A stretch of 8,893 nucleotides of DNA from Alphaproteobacteria bacterium (GCA_017383325.1 JAFNYG010000082.1:1-8893); one strand, 5' to 3'; shown: positions 1 through 6,059, counted from the stretch's first letter. Notes: generated by a model not told the origin, from the letters alone. Made by a program: numbers and translations.

Positions 1-664
1 AAACATTATTCATTTCAAAATCATACTTATAAATTCGATTATTAATCGACACATATTTATCCGGCAACGGAGCTATTTGCGATGAAAAATCGACATCAAA
101 GTGATGCTTAATTGCATCAGACAGACCTGGAATAATATTATCTGGGTTTGAATTCAGTGTGTTGTCTGGATGTGGTACGGTGTGATTATATCTGTTTTTT
201 ATACTTATAAAACCACCTGTTTTCAGAACCTGAATAGAAAGAACCGAAGTCCCGTATTCGTCTTCGCGTTCTGGTTTGGCAAAATCCTTGCGGCGGATTT
301 GGTCAACATCCTTGCGTACAGCATTAATAATAAAATATTTTTCAAATCTATGTGGATCTCTAAATGTGCAAAGTTCTTCGCCGGGTGCAAAATATTTTCT
401 TATTGCATTTTGTCGTTTCAATGTATCTGCAACATACGCATCATAACCCGCATGACTAAGAAGTTCTATAGGGTCCATATGTACAGATTGTTCTTCGATT
501 TGAAACCCTTTAAGCGATATCAGATATTGCATAATAGGTTCGGCATAACGACCTGCGTACTTTACAATATGATCCAGCCTCGGGATATCGAAAATGCCAC
601 TATCATAGTTACGAATTGCTTTTGCAAATCCTTCTCCGTTTTGTTTTTTTATAACGTCATACAT
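1..664 (-). CDS. Hypothetical protein, N-terminal 221 residues (runs off left edge)
   Basis: An uninterrupted minus-strand frame of 221 codons runs from an ATG at 664 to the window edge. An in-frame TAA lies only a few codons upstream, so 664 is the earliest possible ATG. No good Shine-Dalgarno sequence sits at normal spacing; the purine run AAGGGG near 688 is too far away. The protein starts MYDVIKKQNGEGFAKAIR and looks soluble, with no signal peptide or membrane segment. A conspicuous later block reads SVLSIQVLKTGGFISIKNRY followed by NHTVPHPDNTLNSNPDNIIP and GL. It looks like a conserved domain, but I cannot name the family and give no function. A good promoter lies about 45 bases upstream. 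The frame on the opposite strand over this stretch is poor in protein character and is treated as a shadow. Confidence 0.72.
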   Translation of the reverse strand, partial: MYDVIKKQNGEGFAKAIRNYDSGIFDIPRLDHIVKYAGRYAEPIMQYLISLKGFQIEEQSVHMDPIELLSHAGYDAYVADTLKRQNAIRKYFAPGEELCTFRDPHRFEKYFIINAVRKDVDQIRRKDFAKPEREDEYGTSVLSIQVLKTGGFISIKNRYNHTVPHPDNTLNSNPDNIIPGLSDAIKHHFDVDFSSQIAPLPDKYVSINNRIYKYDFEMNNV

Positions 665-708
665 ACTTTTTTTTACGATGTCACACCCCTTAGATTACAC
701 TAACTATC

Positions 709-736
709 ATTATATATAAAATAAGAAAAATAACAA
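709..736 (-). promoter_or_regulatory. Sigma70-like promoter for the left-edge gene
   Basis: Reading leftward, a -35 TTGTTA (731-736) is separated by 16 bases from a perfect -10 TATAAT (709-714). Transcription would start near 702, giving a leader of about 38 bases before the ATG at 664. Confidence 0.6.
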
Positions 737-944
737 GTTGTAATTTTGCCAATTGATTTGAATTTAGTCGTTTTCGAGCAACTGGTCCATAAACACACCA
801 AGATTACCTCTGGTGGAAATGGCTTATAGTGTATTACATTTTCTGTTTGCGTGATTCCTGGATTGTCCAGGTGTGTATGTTATTAACAAGCACCTGTTGA
901 TATATCGTTTATACAGAAAATCCATTTCGCGGTATAGCCACTAT
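737..944. other. Intergenic stretch, no gene seen
   Basis: No convincing coding frame on either strand. The only structure I see is a small perfect hairpin, CCTGGA-TTG-TCCAGG at 857-871, without a T tract, so it is not a normal terminator. Confidence 0.5.
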
Positions 945-1290
945 ACACTTTGCATCACGGTTTTTTGTGGTTTTGTTGCATGGGGCGGGGTTGGGTTGGA
1001 AATGCACGCCCCGAATAAAATAAAAACAGCCCGCCCCACAATAAAAATTTGATTATGGCAAAAACCGACAGGGCAGGGAACCCCAAACACAACAAGTAGA
1101 TTTTGCAAGTGTAACGCAGCGAAATCGTTACGGTTGCCTCGCAGGCATTTATGCCAAGAGAAAAAACGCACCAAATGGTGCGGTTTAAAACGGGTAGCCT
1201 TTGTCGGGATGCCAAGGCGAGTCCAAAGTTCCAGATTCCCAATGGTGTCGACCCGTTGATTTGGTCCGCCTGCATCACACAACGCATCAC
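945..1290. repeat. Dispersed repeat, copy 1 (module Y, then insert, then module X)
   Basis: This GC-richer block recurs near 4040-4325 and in part near 2830. Module Y (about 950-1086) starts TTTGCATCAC and contains a long-range inverted repeat, TGGGGCGGG (981-989) with CCCGCCCCA (1030-1038). Module X (about 1152-1280) contains the hairpin CGCACC-AAAT-GGTGCG (1167-1182). It also has 26 bases at 1204-1229 that are identical to 4092-4117. Between them is copy-specific sequence made of small hairpins: GTAACG/CGTTAC (1111-1131), GCCT/AGGC (1136-1146) and GGCA/TGCC (1144-1155). The block ends with two spaced CATCACA motifs (1272-1292). Open frames across it overlap on the same strand and follow the repeat rather than a protein, so I do not call genes. 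Confidence 0.7.
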
Positions 1291-1541
1291 ATGACGCTGC
1301 GTTTCTAATTTTTTACATTCATATTGTTTCCTTACTTTTTATTCATGTTCGTATGAAACTGCTGTGATGATTTGTTGCTTGTCGTTCTACGACCATATGT
1401 ATGATCGGTGTTTTCATTGTGATAAAATTGCTTGTGTAAAAAAAGTTAAATAAAATTTTTGTTTTTTTATTTCTGGCATTTTAATTGTGATTTTCTATCT
1501 GCCATTAATGCTTATCGTATGTTCTGTGTTCAGACAACGTA
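1291..1541. other. AT-rich intergenic stretch
   Basis: No gene, convincing promoter or terminator found. It lies directly downstream of the minus-strand LRR stop codon, and no T-tailed hairpin is visible there. Confidence 0.45.
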
Positions 1542-2459
1542 TTATTGTTTCCATTGGATTGGTATATCGGCATAGTCGCTAAGCCCTGTTGTGCCTTCAT
1601 ACGCTTTGCTGACTTGTGCATTGGTTGCGTCTGGCCAAATTTCATACAGGTATTTACCATTGCTTTTTGCAGAATACCCCGTCAAGCCATAGTTTCTATA
1701 GAATGTTTCACTGAACATTTGTGGCTGTGCATTGCCACCCAGTATTCCGAAAGCACCGTCTTGGATGCCTCTTAAGTTTTGGCAGTTATAAAATGTTCTA
1801 TAAAACATTTGTGATGCGGCGTCGCCTGATATTTTTGCAAACAGTCCTGCTGGGATTTCGCCATCCAAATTGGAGCAACCTGCGAATGTATTATAAAACA
1901 TTTTTTCTGCTGGCGTTCCTTCTATTTCTGCGAACAGTTCTGCTGGGATAAATCCGTCCAGTCCAGAGCATGAGTTAAATGTGCCTTCAAACATACGTTT
2001 TACTGGCTGTCCGTGTATTCCCATAAACAGATTTGATGGAATGTGGCCCGTTAAACCGCTGCAAGAAAATAGTGTGTTACCAAACATCAATTCTTGGGGC
2101 TGTCCATCAAAATGTCCAAACAGTGCATCGGGAATATCACCAGTCAGTCCCGAACATTCAGAAAAAGTGGCATTGTACATACGCTGTGCTGGTGCACCGC
2201 GAATACCAGCGAACAAATTACTTGGGATACTGCCAGTCAGTCCTGTGCATCCTTCAAATGTCGAATGAAACATATCTCGTGCTGGTGCACCGCGAATGCC
2301 AGCGAACAAATTACTTGGGATACTGCCAGTCAGTCCTGTACAGTTTTCAAATGTTCGATAAAAAATACCTTCGGTTGGTTCGCCTTCTATTACTGCGAAC
2401 AAATGATCTGGGATGCTGCCAGTTATATTTTTTGCCCCGTGAAATGTTCCGTGAAACAT
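1542..2459 (-). pseudogene. Leucine-rich-repeat array with C-terminus, N-terminus missing
   Basis: Reading leftward from 2459, eight consecutive LRR units of 31 residues (one of 30) follow the pattern MFxxTFxxCsGLTGxIPxxLFAxIxGxPAxx. A ninth, divergent unit leads into a C-terminal segment ending GLSDYADIPIQWKQ and a TAA at 1542-1544. The LTGSIPSNLF core resembles the LxGxIPxxL signature of plant-type LRRs; bacterial proteins with such repeats are generally surface or binding proteins. There is no signal peptide, no ribosome binding site and no promoter. The frame continues rightward to a TTG at 2528, but those 23 codons are only the antisense of the opposite array. I therefore read this as the 3' part of a larger gene, cut at the junction at 2443-2460. 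It could be a silent cassette rather than a dead gene. Confidence 0.75.
1719..2459 (-). repeat. 93-bp tandem repeats encoding 31-residue LRR units
   Basis: Seven 93-base units and one 90-base unit in tandem. Two adjacent units (2181-2273 and 2274-2366) share a 61-base core differing at one position (about 2187-2247 and 2280-2340), while other units differ widely, which points to a recent duplication or gene conversion. Most units carry an imperfect palindrome of the form AATGTTY...RAACATT where MFxxTF is encoded. Confidence 0.8.
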
Positions 2460-2460
2460 T
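2443..2460. repeat. Palindromic junction of the two opposed LRR arrays
   Basis: Arms AATGTT (2443-2448) and AACATT (2455-2460) flank CCGTGA. On the plus strand these bases encode MFRETF at the head of the plus array. On the minus strand they encode MFHGTF at the head of the minus array. Repeat-type protein continues away from this point in both directions. Confidence 0.75.
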
Positions 2461-2806
2461 CTATAATTGCAGTTCTGTAAAATCACTGCCAAATAAACTG
2501 TTCGGCAATCTGCATGGCGCACCTGCAATGTATATGTTTAATGGAACATTTTACAATTGCACTGGGCTGACCGGGGAAATACCATTGGGCTTCTTTGGCG
2601 ATTATGAAAATAACATAAAATCTTATATGTTCCAAAAAACATTCTATAACTGCAGTGGTCTGACTGGTCCATCCGCCAGAATGCCAGACGGAACATATAT
2701 CTACAACTACTTTACAAAAGGTACAGGTTATTCCCCAACGTCCCAGATGTATTATAACTGCACAGGTTTGTCGGATTATTCCAGTATGCCATCAAGCGCC
2801 AAGTAA
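2444..2806 (+). pseudogene. Second LRR array with C-terminus on opposite strand, N-terminus missing
   Basis: From the ATG at 2444 the plus strand encodes about 120 residues with the same repeat grammar: MFRETFYNCSSVKSLPNKLF, then MFNGTFYNCTGLTGEIPLGF, then MFQKTFYNCSGLTG. The C-terminal segment ends CTGLSDYSSMPSSAK and TAA at 2804-2806. This tail parallels the GLSDYADIP tail of the minus array, so both arrays keep a family-specific C-terminal end. The open frame extends left to 2033, but that part is the antisense of the minus array and has no LRR pattern. No ribosome binding site precedes 2444. Like its partner it looks like the 3' part of a gene that lost its 5' part, or a cassette that is expressed only after recombination. 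Confidence 0.72.
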
Positions 2807-2827
2807 ACTGGTATACTAACAGTCTTT

Positions 2828-2880
2828 ACATCACACTTTGCATCACAGTTTTTGGTGCTTTGGGGACGTGGAGCGGTAAT
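2828..2880. repeat. Partial, degenerate copy of dispersed-repeat module Y
   Basis: The stretch beginning TTTGCATCACAG (about 2838) follows the start of module Y in copies 1 and 2, through a decayed GGGGCGG-like segment to about 2880. It is preceded by a second ACATCACAC motif at 2829, reproducing the spaced CATCACA pair seen at the end of copy 1. It lies just past the plus LRR stop codon and just before the HNH gene's stop codon. Confidence 0.5.
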
Positions 2881-2889
2881 TTTGTTGGA

Positions 2890-3918
2890 TTAGCGTGACT
2901 TTGCTCTTTCTATTTTGTTTATCAGTACCTGGTTTTGCAATACGCTGGCTCTCAGCATTTGCTGAGCAGATTTATCATAACTGTCAACATCGTTCAGTTT
3001 TGTCACGATATGATTTTGTAATTCAAAAACCCGTTTCATGCTTTGTAAAGCAGTGTTAATTGGTTGGCTTTTTGGCGTAATATTTATTTTGTTGTCGGGT
3101 CTGATATATTGTATCGCATTGCTATTTTTTTGAACAAATATTCCACCCATTCCATTATTAAAATCGTAACAGTGTTGTTGAACGTATGGCGTGTTATAGT
3201 ACTCGTGTGGCATATATTGCTTAAATATTGGTTGATATATAACAGTTTTATTTAACGCATTAATATCCATAACCACTGGATGTACGGTTCTGTTAATTCC
3301 ACGCAACAACGTTGTTTCTGAGTGTCTATAACCGACTGAACGCAGTTTAGACAGTTTTGGAAAACCTAATTTACCACTGACCAATCCGTCTGTTGATACA
3401 CTGGTAATCAGTATGTCGTTAAACCACATTTGTAATGCACATGGTACAAACATAAACATATTTGTATCGCATCCAACCAGCCCCAGTCCGTTTCCAACAC
3501 CGTTAACGCGTTCAATAATCAGCATTCTGTCTTTGGCTGCAACGCGGTCGTTGATATAGAAGTTTGGATCCATTAAATCTAATTTTTTTAACAGCATTAA
3601 TTGCCCCAGCCACAACCCGGTGCGCAATTTATCAAACCAATCCAGCAGGGTATTGATTTCTTGCCCTGAAACAGATTTTGAATCCATCATTTTTAAAACC
3701 GCTTCCTTGGCTTCGCCCTCTAATTTTGAATCTGCGCTGTTACACTTTTCGCATGCCGGAAATGTTAATTGTGCAAATGTTATCTCTAAATCTGTTATTT
3801 CTGGCAGATGACACACCGATTTATAGCGCCCCAGGTGTTTGCTCAGCCATTGTGGAATAACGTGCTCTTTGTTTTTCTTTTGTGGTTTGTTTCCGCAAAA
3901 AACGCATTTTTGTGCCAT
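2890..3918 (-). CDS. HNH-type nuclease-like protein
   Basis: A 342-residue protein. The N-terminus has the layout of a zinc-bound HNH (beta-beta-alpha metal) fold: C5-x2-C8, then E18-H19 in NKEHVIPQWL, then C56-x2-C59-N60 in FPACEKCNSADSKLE. In this fold the two CxxC pairs bind structural zinc and the His region forms the metal-dependent nuclease site. The rest of the protein, about 250 residues, is unrecognised and has no membrane segments. The ATG at 3918 is supported by AAGGGA (3925-3930) at good spacing and by a strong promoter just upstream. The gene stands alone between repeat copies. Stand-alone HNH proteins with an EHVIP/CxxCN layout turn up in accessory regions, including defence and mobile elements, but nothing here fixes the role. 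The HNH call is fairly sure; the biological function is not known. Confidence 0.8.
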   Translation of the reverse strand: MAQKCVFCGNKPQKKNKEHVIPQWLSKHLGRYKSVCHLPEITDLEITFAQLTFPACEKCNSADSKLEGEAKEAVLKMMDSKSVSGQEINTLLDWFDKLRTGLWLGQLMLLKKLDLMDPNFYINDRVAAKDRMLIIERVNGVGNGLGLVGCDTNMFMFVPCALQMWFNDILITSVSTDGLVSGKLGFPKLSKLRSVGYRHSETTLLRGINRTVHPVVMDINALNKTVIYQPIFKQYMPHEYYNTPYVQQHCYDFNNGMGGIFVQKNSNAIQYIRPDNKINITPKSQPINTALQSMKRVFELQNHIVTKLNDVDSYDKSAQQMLRASVLQNQVLINKIERAKSR

Positions 3919-3942
3919 AAAAAATCCCTTGTTTCTCTATAT

Positions 3943-3970
3943 ATTATAGTTGACAAAATCGTATTTTCAA
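3943..3970 (-). promoter_or_regulatory. Sigma70-like promoter of the HNH gene
   Basis: -35 TTGAAA (3965-3970), 16-base spacer, perfect -10 TATAAT (3943-3948), reading leftward. A start near 3936 leaves a short leader containing the AAGGGA ribosome binding site. Confidence 0.65.
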
Positions 3971-4041
3971 CAACTTTTTTCTTGTGTGTGGGGGAAATAT
4001 TGATGACATAACAGAAATAGAATATGATGATGGCACAGGGT

Positions 4042-4325
4042 GCCAAACAAAAAACGCGCCATTTGGTGCCTTTTAAAACGGGTAGTCTTTATCGGGATGC
4101 CAAGGCGAGTCCAAAGTCCAAGATTTCCAATGTTTCAGACAGTTGATTTATCAGCCTGCATCACAGTTTTTGGCGTTTTGGGTGCATGGGGCGGATTTGG
4201 GTTGGAATTGCAGCCATTGGTTAAAATAAAAACAGCCCGCCCCGCACAGGCGGCACACCCAATCCAAAAATCAACAGGGCAGGGAAACCCAACGAAAAAA
4301 CGCACCGTTTGGTGCGTTTTAAAAC
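4042..4325. repeat. Dispersed repeat, copy 2 (module X, module Y, start of X)
   Basis: Module X runs about 4042-4160 and shares 26 identical bases with copy 1 (4092-4117 and 1204-1229). Module Y follows (about 4158-4292) with the inverted repeat GGGGCGG (4188-4194) and CCGCCCC (4237-4243). The segment AAAATAAAAACAGCCCGCCC is also shared with copy 1. A second X module then starts with the hairpin at 4297-4320 and is cut off where the tRNA begins at 4326. Module order differs from copy 1 (Y-X there, X-Y-X here), as expected of a unit that was once tandem. An open frame of about 107 codons crosses it and runs into the antisense of the tRNA, so I do not regard it as coding. Confidence 0.7.
4295..4320 (-). 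terminator. Intrinsic terminator of the tRNA-Thr gene
   Basis: Perfect 10-bp stem, AAAACGCACC (4297-4306) and GGTGCGTTTT (4311-4320), with a four-base loop. Reading leftward it ends in six T residues, six bases past the tRNA CCA end. It is also the opening hairpin of a repeat X module, so the repeat supplies the tRNA terminator. It is symmetric and may also act rightward. Confidence 0.7.
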
Positions 4326-4401
4326 TGGTGCCGGTTGTCGGACTTGAACCAACGACCTACTGATTACAAATCAGCCGCTCTACCAGCTGAGCTAAACCGG
4401 C
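4326..4401 (-). tRNA. tRNA-Thr (anticodon UGU)
   Basis: The minus strand folds as a complete 76-nt tRNA. The acceptor stem is GCCGGTT/AACCGGC, discriminator A, with an encoded CCA at 4326-4328. The D arm is GCTC...GAGC. The anticodon stem GCTGA/TCAGT closes the loop TTTGTAA with anticodon TGT. The T arm is GTTGG-TTCAAGT-CCGAC. UGU reads the Thr codon ACA. The gene is divergent from the TrhP-like gene to its right. Confidence 0.96.
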
Positions 4402-4437
4402 GTTGCCCCACAATTATACATATTGTGGGTGACAACG
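4401..4437 (-). promoter_or_regulatory. Dyad and likely -10 element upstream of tRNA-Thr
   Basis: A perfect -10 TATAAT on the minus strand (4413-4418) would start transcription a few bases before the tRNA 5' end. It lies in the loop of an inverted repeat, CCCACAAT (4407-4414) and ATTGTGGG (4422-4429), with outer arms CGTTG (4401-4405) and CAACG (4433-4437). No good -35 hexamer is visible at 16-18 bases. Confidence 0.4.
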
Positions 4438-4501
4438 CAAGCAAAAAAATCATAAATATTCAAAAATACGAATTTTAATTTTGACTTTGGCAAAAGAATT
4501 T

Positions 4502-4525
4502 CAAGGGAGGTGACAAATTCCCTTG
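4502..4525 (+). promoter_or_regulatory. Leader hairpin holding a strong Shine-Dalgarno-like sequence
   Basis: CAAGGGA (4502-4508) pairs with TCCCTTG (4519-4525) across a 10-base loop. The element contains AGGGAGGTGA, better than the ribosome binding site actually next to the U32 gene. A GTG at 4510 could open a 16-codon frame whose TGA (4558-4560) overlaps the next gene's start region. A leader peptide is possible but unproven. Confidence 0.3.
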
Positions 4526-4562
4526 CCTTTGGATTTATTTGGGGCAGAATAGGGGAATGAAT

Positions 4563-5810
4563 ATGAAAAAACTACCAGAATTATTGGCGCCGGCGGGTAC
4601 GTTGGACGCTTTTAAAACTGCCATTTTATATGGCGCAGATGCAATATACGCAGGATTGCCCGGGTTTTCTATGCGTGCGCGTGCAAAAATTAATACCGAA
4701 GAAGTAAAGCAAGGTATTGAATTGGCGCATGGCGCAGGCAAGAAAGTCTATCTGGCGTTTAATCTGTTTGCACATGATTTTGAGTATGCACATATGCCAC
4801 GTGTCGCGGATATAATACGGTATTTGCAGCCTGATGCGTTAATTGTATCTGACCCAGGAATTGTTATGTGGGTTCGTGAAAATTTCCCGGATATGCCAAT
4901 TCATATTTCGACCCAGGCGAACATTTGTTCGGCCAAAACAGTTAAGTTTTGGCAAAATGCGGGTGCAAAGTTGTGTGTGCTGGCGCGCGAAGTGTCGCAT
5001 AATGAATTTAAAAATATCAGAAAAGAATGTCCTGATGTTGGACTGGAAATCTTTGTGCATGGTGCGATGTGCATGTCATATTCGGGACGGTGTTTGTTAT
5101 CAAACTTTATAACAGGGCGACCTGCAAATCGTGGGGCGTGCGCGCAGCTGTGTCGATGGAAATACGATGTGATTTTACGCGAACGCGACAGCGGTGTCGA
5201 AATGCCGATTGACGAAGATGCACGGGGTGCATATATCATGAATTCAAAAGACCTGTGCCTGATGCCACGGTTGGCAGATGTTGTGTCTGCGAATCCAGAT
5301 TCGTTGAAAATCGAAGGACGCAATCGTTCTGAGTATTATGTAGGCTCAGTCGTTCACGCATACCGTTGCGCGCTGGATACATATGCGCGCGACCCTGAAA
5401 ATTTTGATCCCGCGCCATTTATGGAAAATTTAAATCGTATGGAAACGCGCGGCTATACAACGGCATTTTTTGATGGGCCACTGGGGCCAGATGCGCACAA
5501 TTATGAAACAACGCGCAGTACATCTGAATACCATGCGGCAGGCGTTATCACATCAACTACAGATGACAGTATAATGTTTGAATTGCGCAATGAAACCTGT
5601 GTTGGGGACAAGATAACATTTATTTTGCCGGGGACAATGGATTCAGTGTCTGTTGAATTGCCAGAACTGATCAATGCCAAGAACGGCGAACGTGTTCAAA
5701 AGATGGCCGCGGGGATGGGAAATACAATTGTAATACCGCGCACATGGTTGGGTGATGCACACCACGATAAATTTGTTCCATACGTATTGGCATACAAGCG
5801 TAAAAGATAA
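4563..5810 (+). CDS. trhP: U32-family protein, TrhP/YegQ-like tRNA U34 hydroxylation factor
   Basis: A 415-residue protein. U32 'peptidases' of this branch are [4Fe-4S] proteins; TrhP supports prephenate-dependent hydroxylation of uridine 34 in tRNA, the first step towards mo5U/cmo5U. The N-terminus has the family opening MKKLPELLAPAGTLDAFKTA. The U32 signature E-x-F-x2-G-A-x-C-x4-G-x-C-x2-S lies at residues 162-180 (EIFVHGAMCMSYSGRCLLS). Cys170, Cys177, Cys193 and Cys232 match the spacing expected of cluster ligands, and KIEGRNRSEYYV (249-260) is also typical. The length and the C-terminal beta-rich part (ITFILPGTMDSVSVELPELI) fit TrhP better than the shorter UbiU/UbiV. I chose the ATG at 4563 because AGGGGA (4551-4556) sits six bases upstream; ATG 4557 is too close and the in-frame TTG at 4539 has no support. 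Substrate assignment among U32 members is inference. Confidence 0.88.
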   Translation: MKKLPELLAPAGTLDAFKTAILYGADAIYAGLPGFSMRARAKINTEEVKQGIELAHGAGKKVYLAFNLFAHDFEYAHMPRVADIIRYLQPDALIVSDPGIVMWVRENFPDMPIHISTQANICSAKTVKFWQNAGAKLCVLAREVSHNEFKNIRKECPDVGLEIFVHGAMCMSYSGRCLLSNFITGRPANRGACAQLCRWKYDVILRERDSGVEMPIDEDARGAYIMNSKDLCLMPRLADVVSANPDSLKIEGRNRSEYYVGSVVHAYRCALDTYARDPENFDPAPFMENLNRMETRGYTTAFFDGPLGPDAHNYETTRSTSEYHAAGVITSTTDDSIMFELRNETCVGDKITFILPGTMDSVSVELPELINAKNGERVQKMAAGMGNTIVIPRTWLGDAHHDKFVPYVLAYKRKR

Positions 5811-5830
5811 AGCGTTGCATTATGATTTAT

Positions 5831-5860
5831 AAAAAGAAAAACACCGCCGTTTCCGGCGGT
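5831..5860 (-). terminator. Intrinsic terminator of the small RNA
   Basis: Reading leftward: ACCGCCG, loop GAAA, CGGCGGT (5843-5860), then GTTTTTCTTTTT. A seven-bp GC-rich stem with a GNRA tetraloop and a U tail. The plus-strand side lacks a T run, so it is oriented for the minus transcript; the U32 gene ends 20 bases away, convergent. Confidence 0.8.
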
Positions 5861-6026
5861 ATTTCCGAGTGTCCCGAAAGGAAGGAAAGGAGAAAAAGAA
5901 ATTGGACACTCTAAACTGTGGTGTGGGTACCAGAGTCCAGAGGAGAGAGAATGTAGGAGGGAGTCTGAACCTCTGGTCCCCACAGATGTTTTTACATCTA
6001 TCATTGGGTTTTGTCCCTTTGACGAT
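5831..6026 (-). ncRNA. Candidate small RNA with pyrimidine-rich (anti-Shine-Dalgarno) loops
   Basis: No gene fits this stretch, but the minus strand has a promoter (6031-6059), ordered hairpins and a terminator, giving a transcript of about 195 nt. In RNA order: a small GGG/CCC hairpin (6006-6017), AGATGT-AAAA-ACATCT (5984-5999), a long hairpin (5923-5983) and GAGTGTCC/GGACACTC (5867-5911). The long hairpin's stem is GTGGG plus ACCAGAG with a U-G-containing extension, and its 22-nt loop contains CUCCCUCCU and CUCUCUCC. The last hairpin has a 29-nt loop rich in CUCC and UUCC. A U-G pair in the long stem (C-A on the other strand) supports the minus strand as the functional one. The layout recalls alphaproteobacterial sRNAs with CCUCCUCCC-type loops. 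Identity with a known family is not established; 6S, tmRNA and SRP RNA do not fit. Confidence 0.68.
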
Positions 6027-6030
6027 TAAG

Positions 6031-6059
6031 AATATAGTACACTAAAAGCGATTCGTCAA
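6031..6059 (-). promoter_or_regulatory. Strong sigma70-like promoter of the small RNA
   Basis: -35 TTGACG (6054-6059), exactly 17 bases, -10 TATATT (6031-6036), reading leftward. The predicted start is near 6025. No protein frame with a ribosome binding site follows. Confidence 0.72.

Noticed and set aside
170..703. Plus-strand open frame of 177 codons
   Set aside because: Opposite to a better minus-strand frame that has a promoter and normal soluble-protein composition; the plus frame is Phe/Ile/Cys-heavy, as expected of antisense.
900..960. dif/XerCD-like site near the ATTTCGCGGTATAGCC segment
   Set aside because: Only a loose resemblance; no matching pair of 11-base arms around a six-base centre.
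941..1290. Two overlapping minus-strand frames of about 110 codons
   Set aside because: Both follow the dispersed repeat, overlap each other in different frames, and have no ribosome binding site or recognisable protein features.
2033..2443. Left half of the plus-strand frame ending at 2806
   Set aside because: This part is the antisense of the minus-strand LRR array and shows no repeat grammar; only the part from 2444 is LRR-like.
4040..4363. Plus-strand frame of 107 codons ending VVGLEPTTY
   Set aside because: It crosses the repeat and ends inside the antisense of tRNA-Thr; VGLEPTTY is a familiar spurious peptide from antisense tRNA.
5840..6000. CsrB/RsmZ-like RNA on the plus strand (purine-rich GGA loops)
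   Set aside because: The plus strand of the small RNA shows several GGA motifs in loops, but the promoter, the terminator U tail and the U-G pair in the long stem all favour the minus strand.
5831..6026. 6S RNA, tmRNA or SRP RNA
   Set aside because: No single long rod with a central bubble, no tRNA-like ends or tag frame, and no SRP core motif; the structure is a row of separate hairpins.
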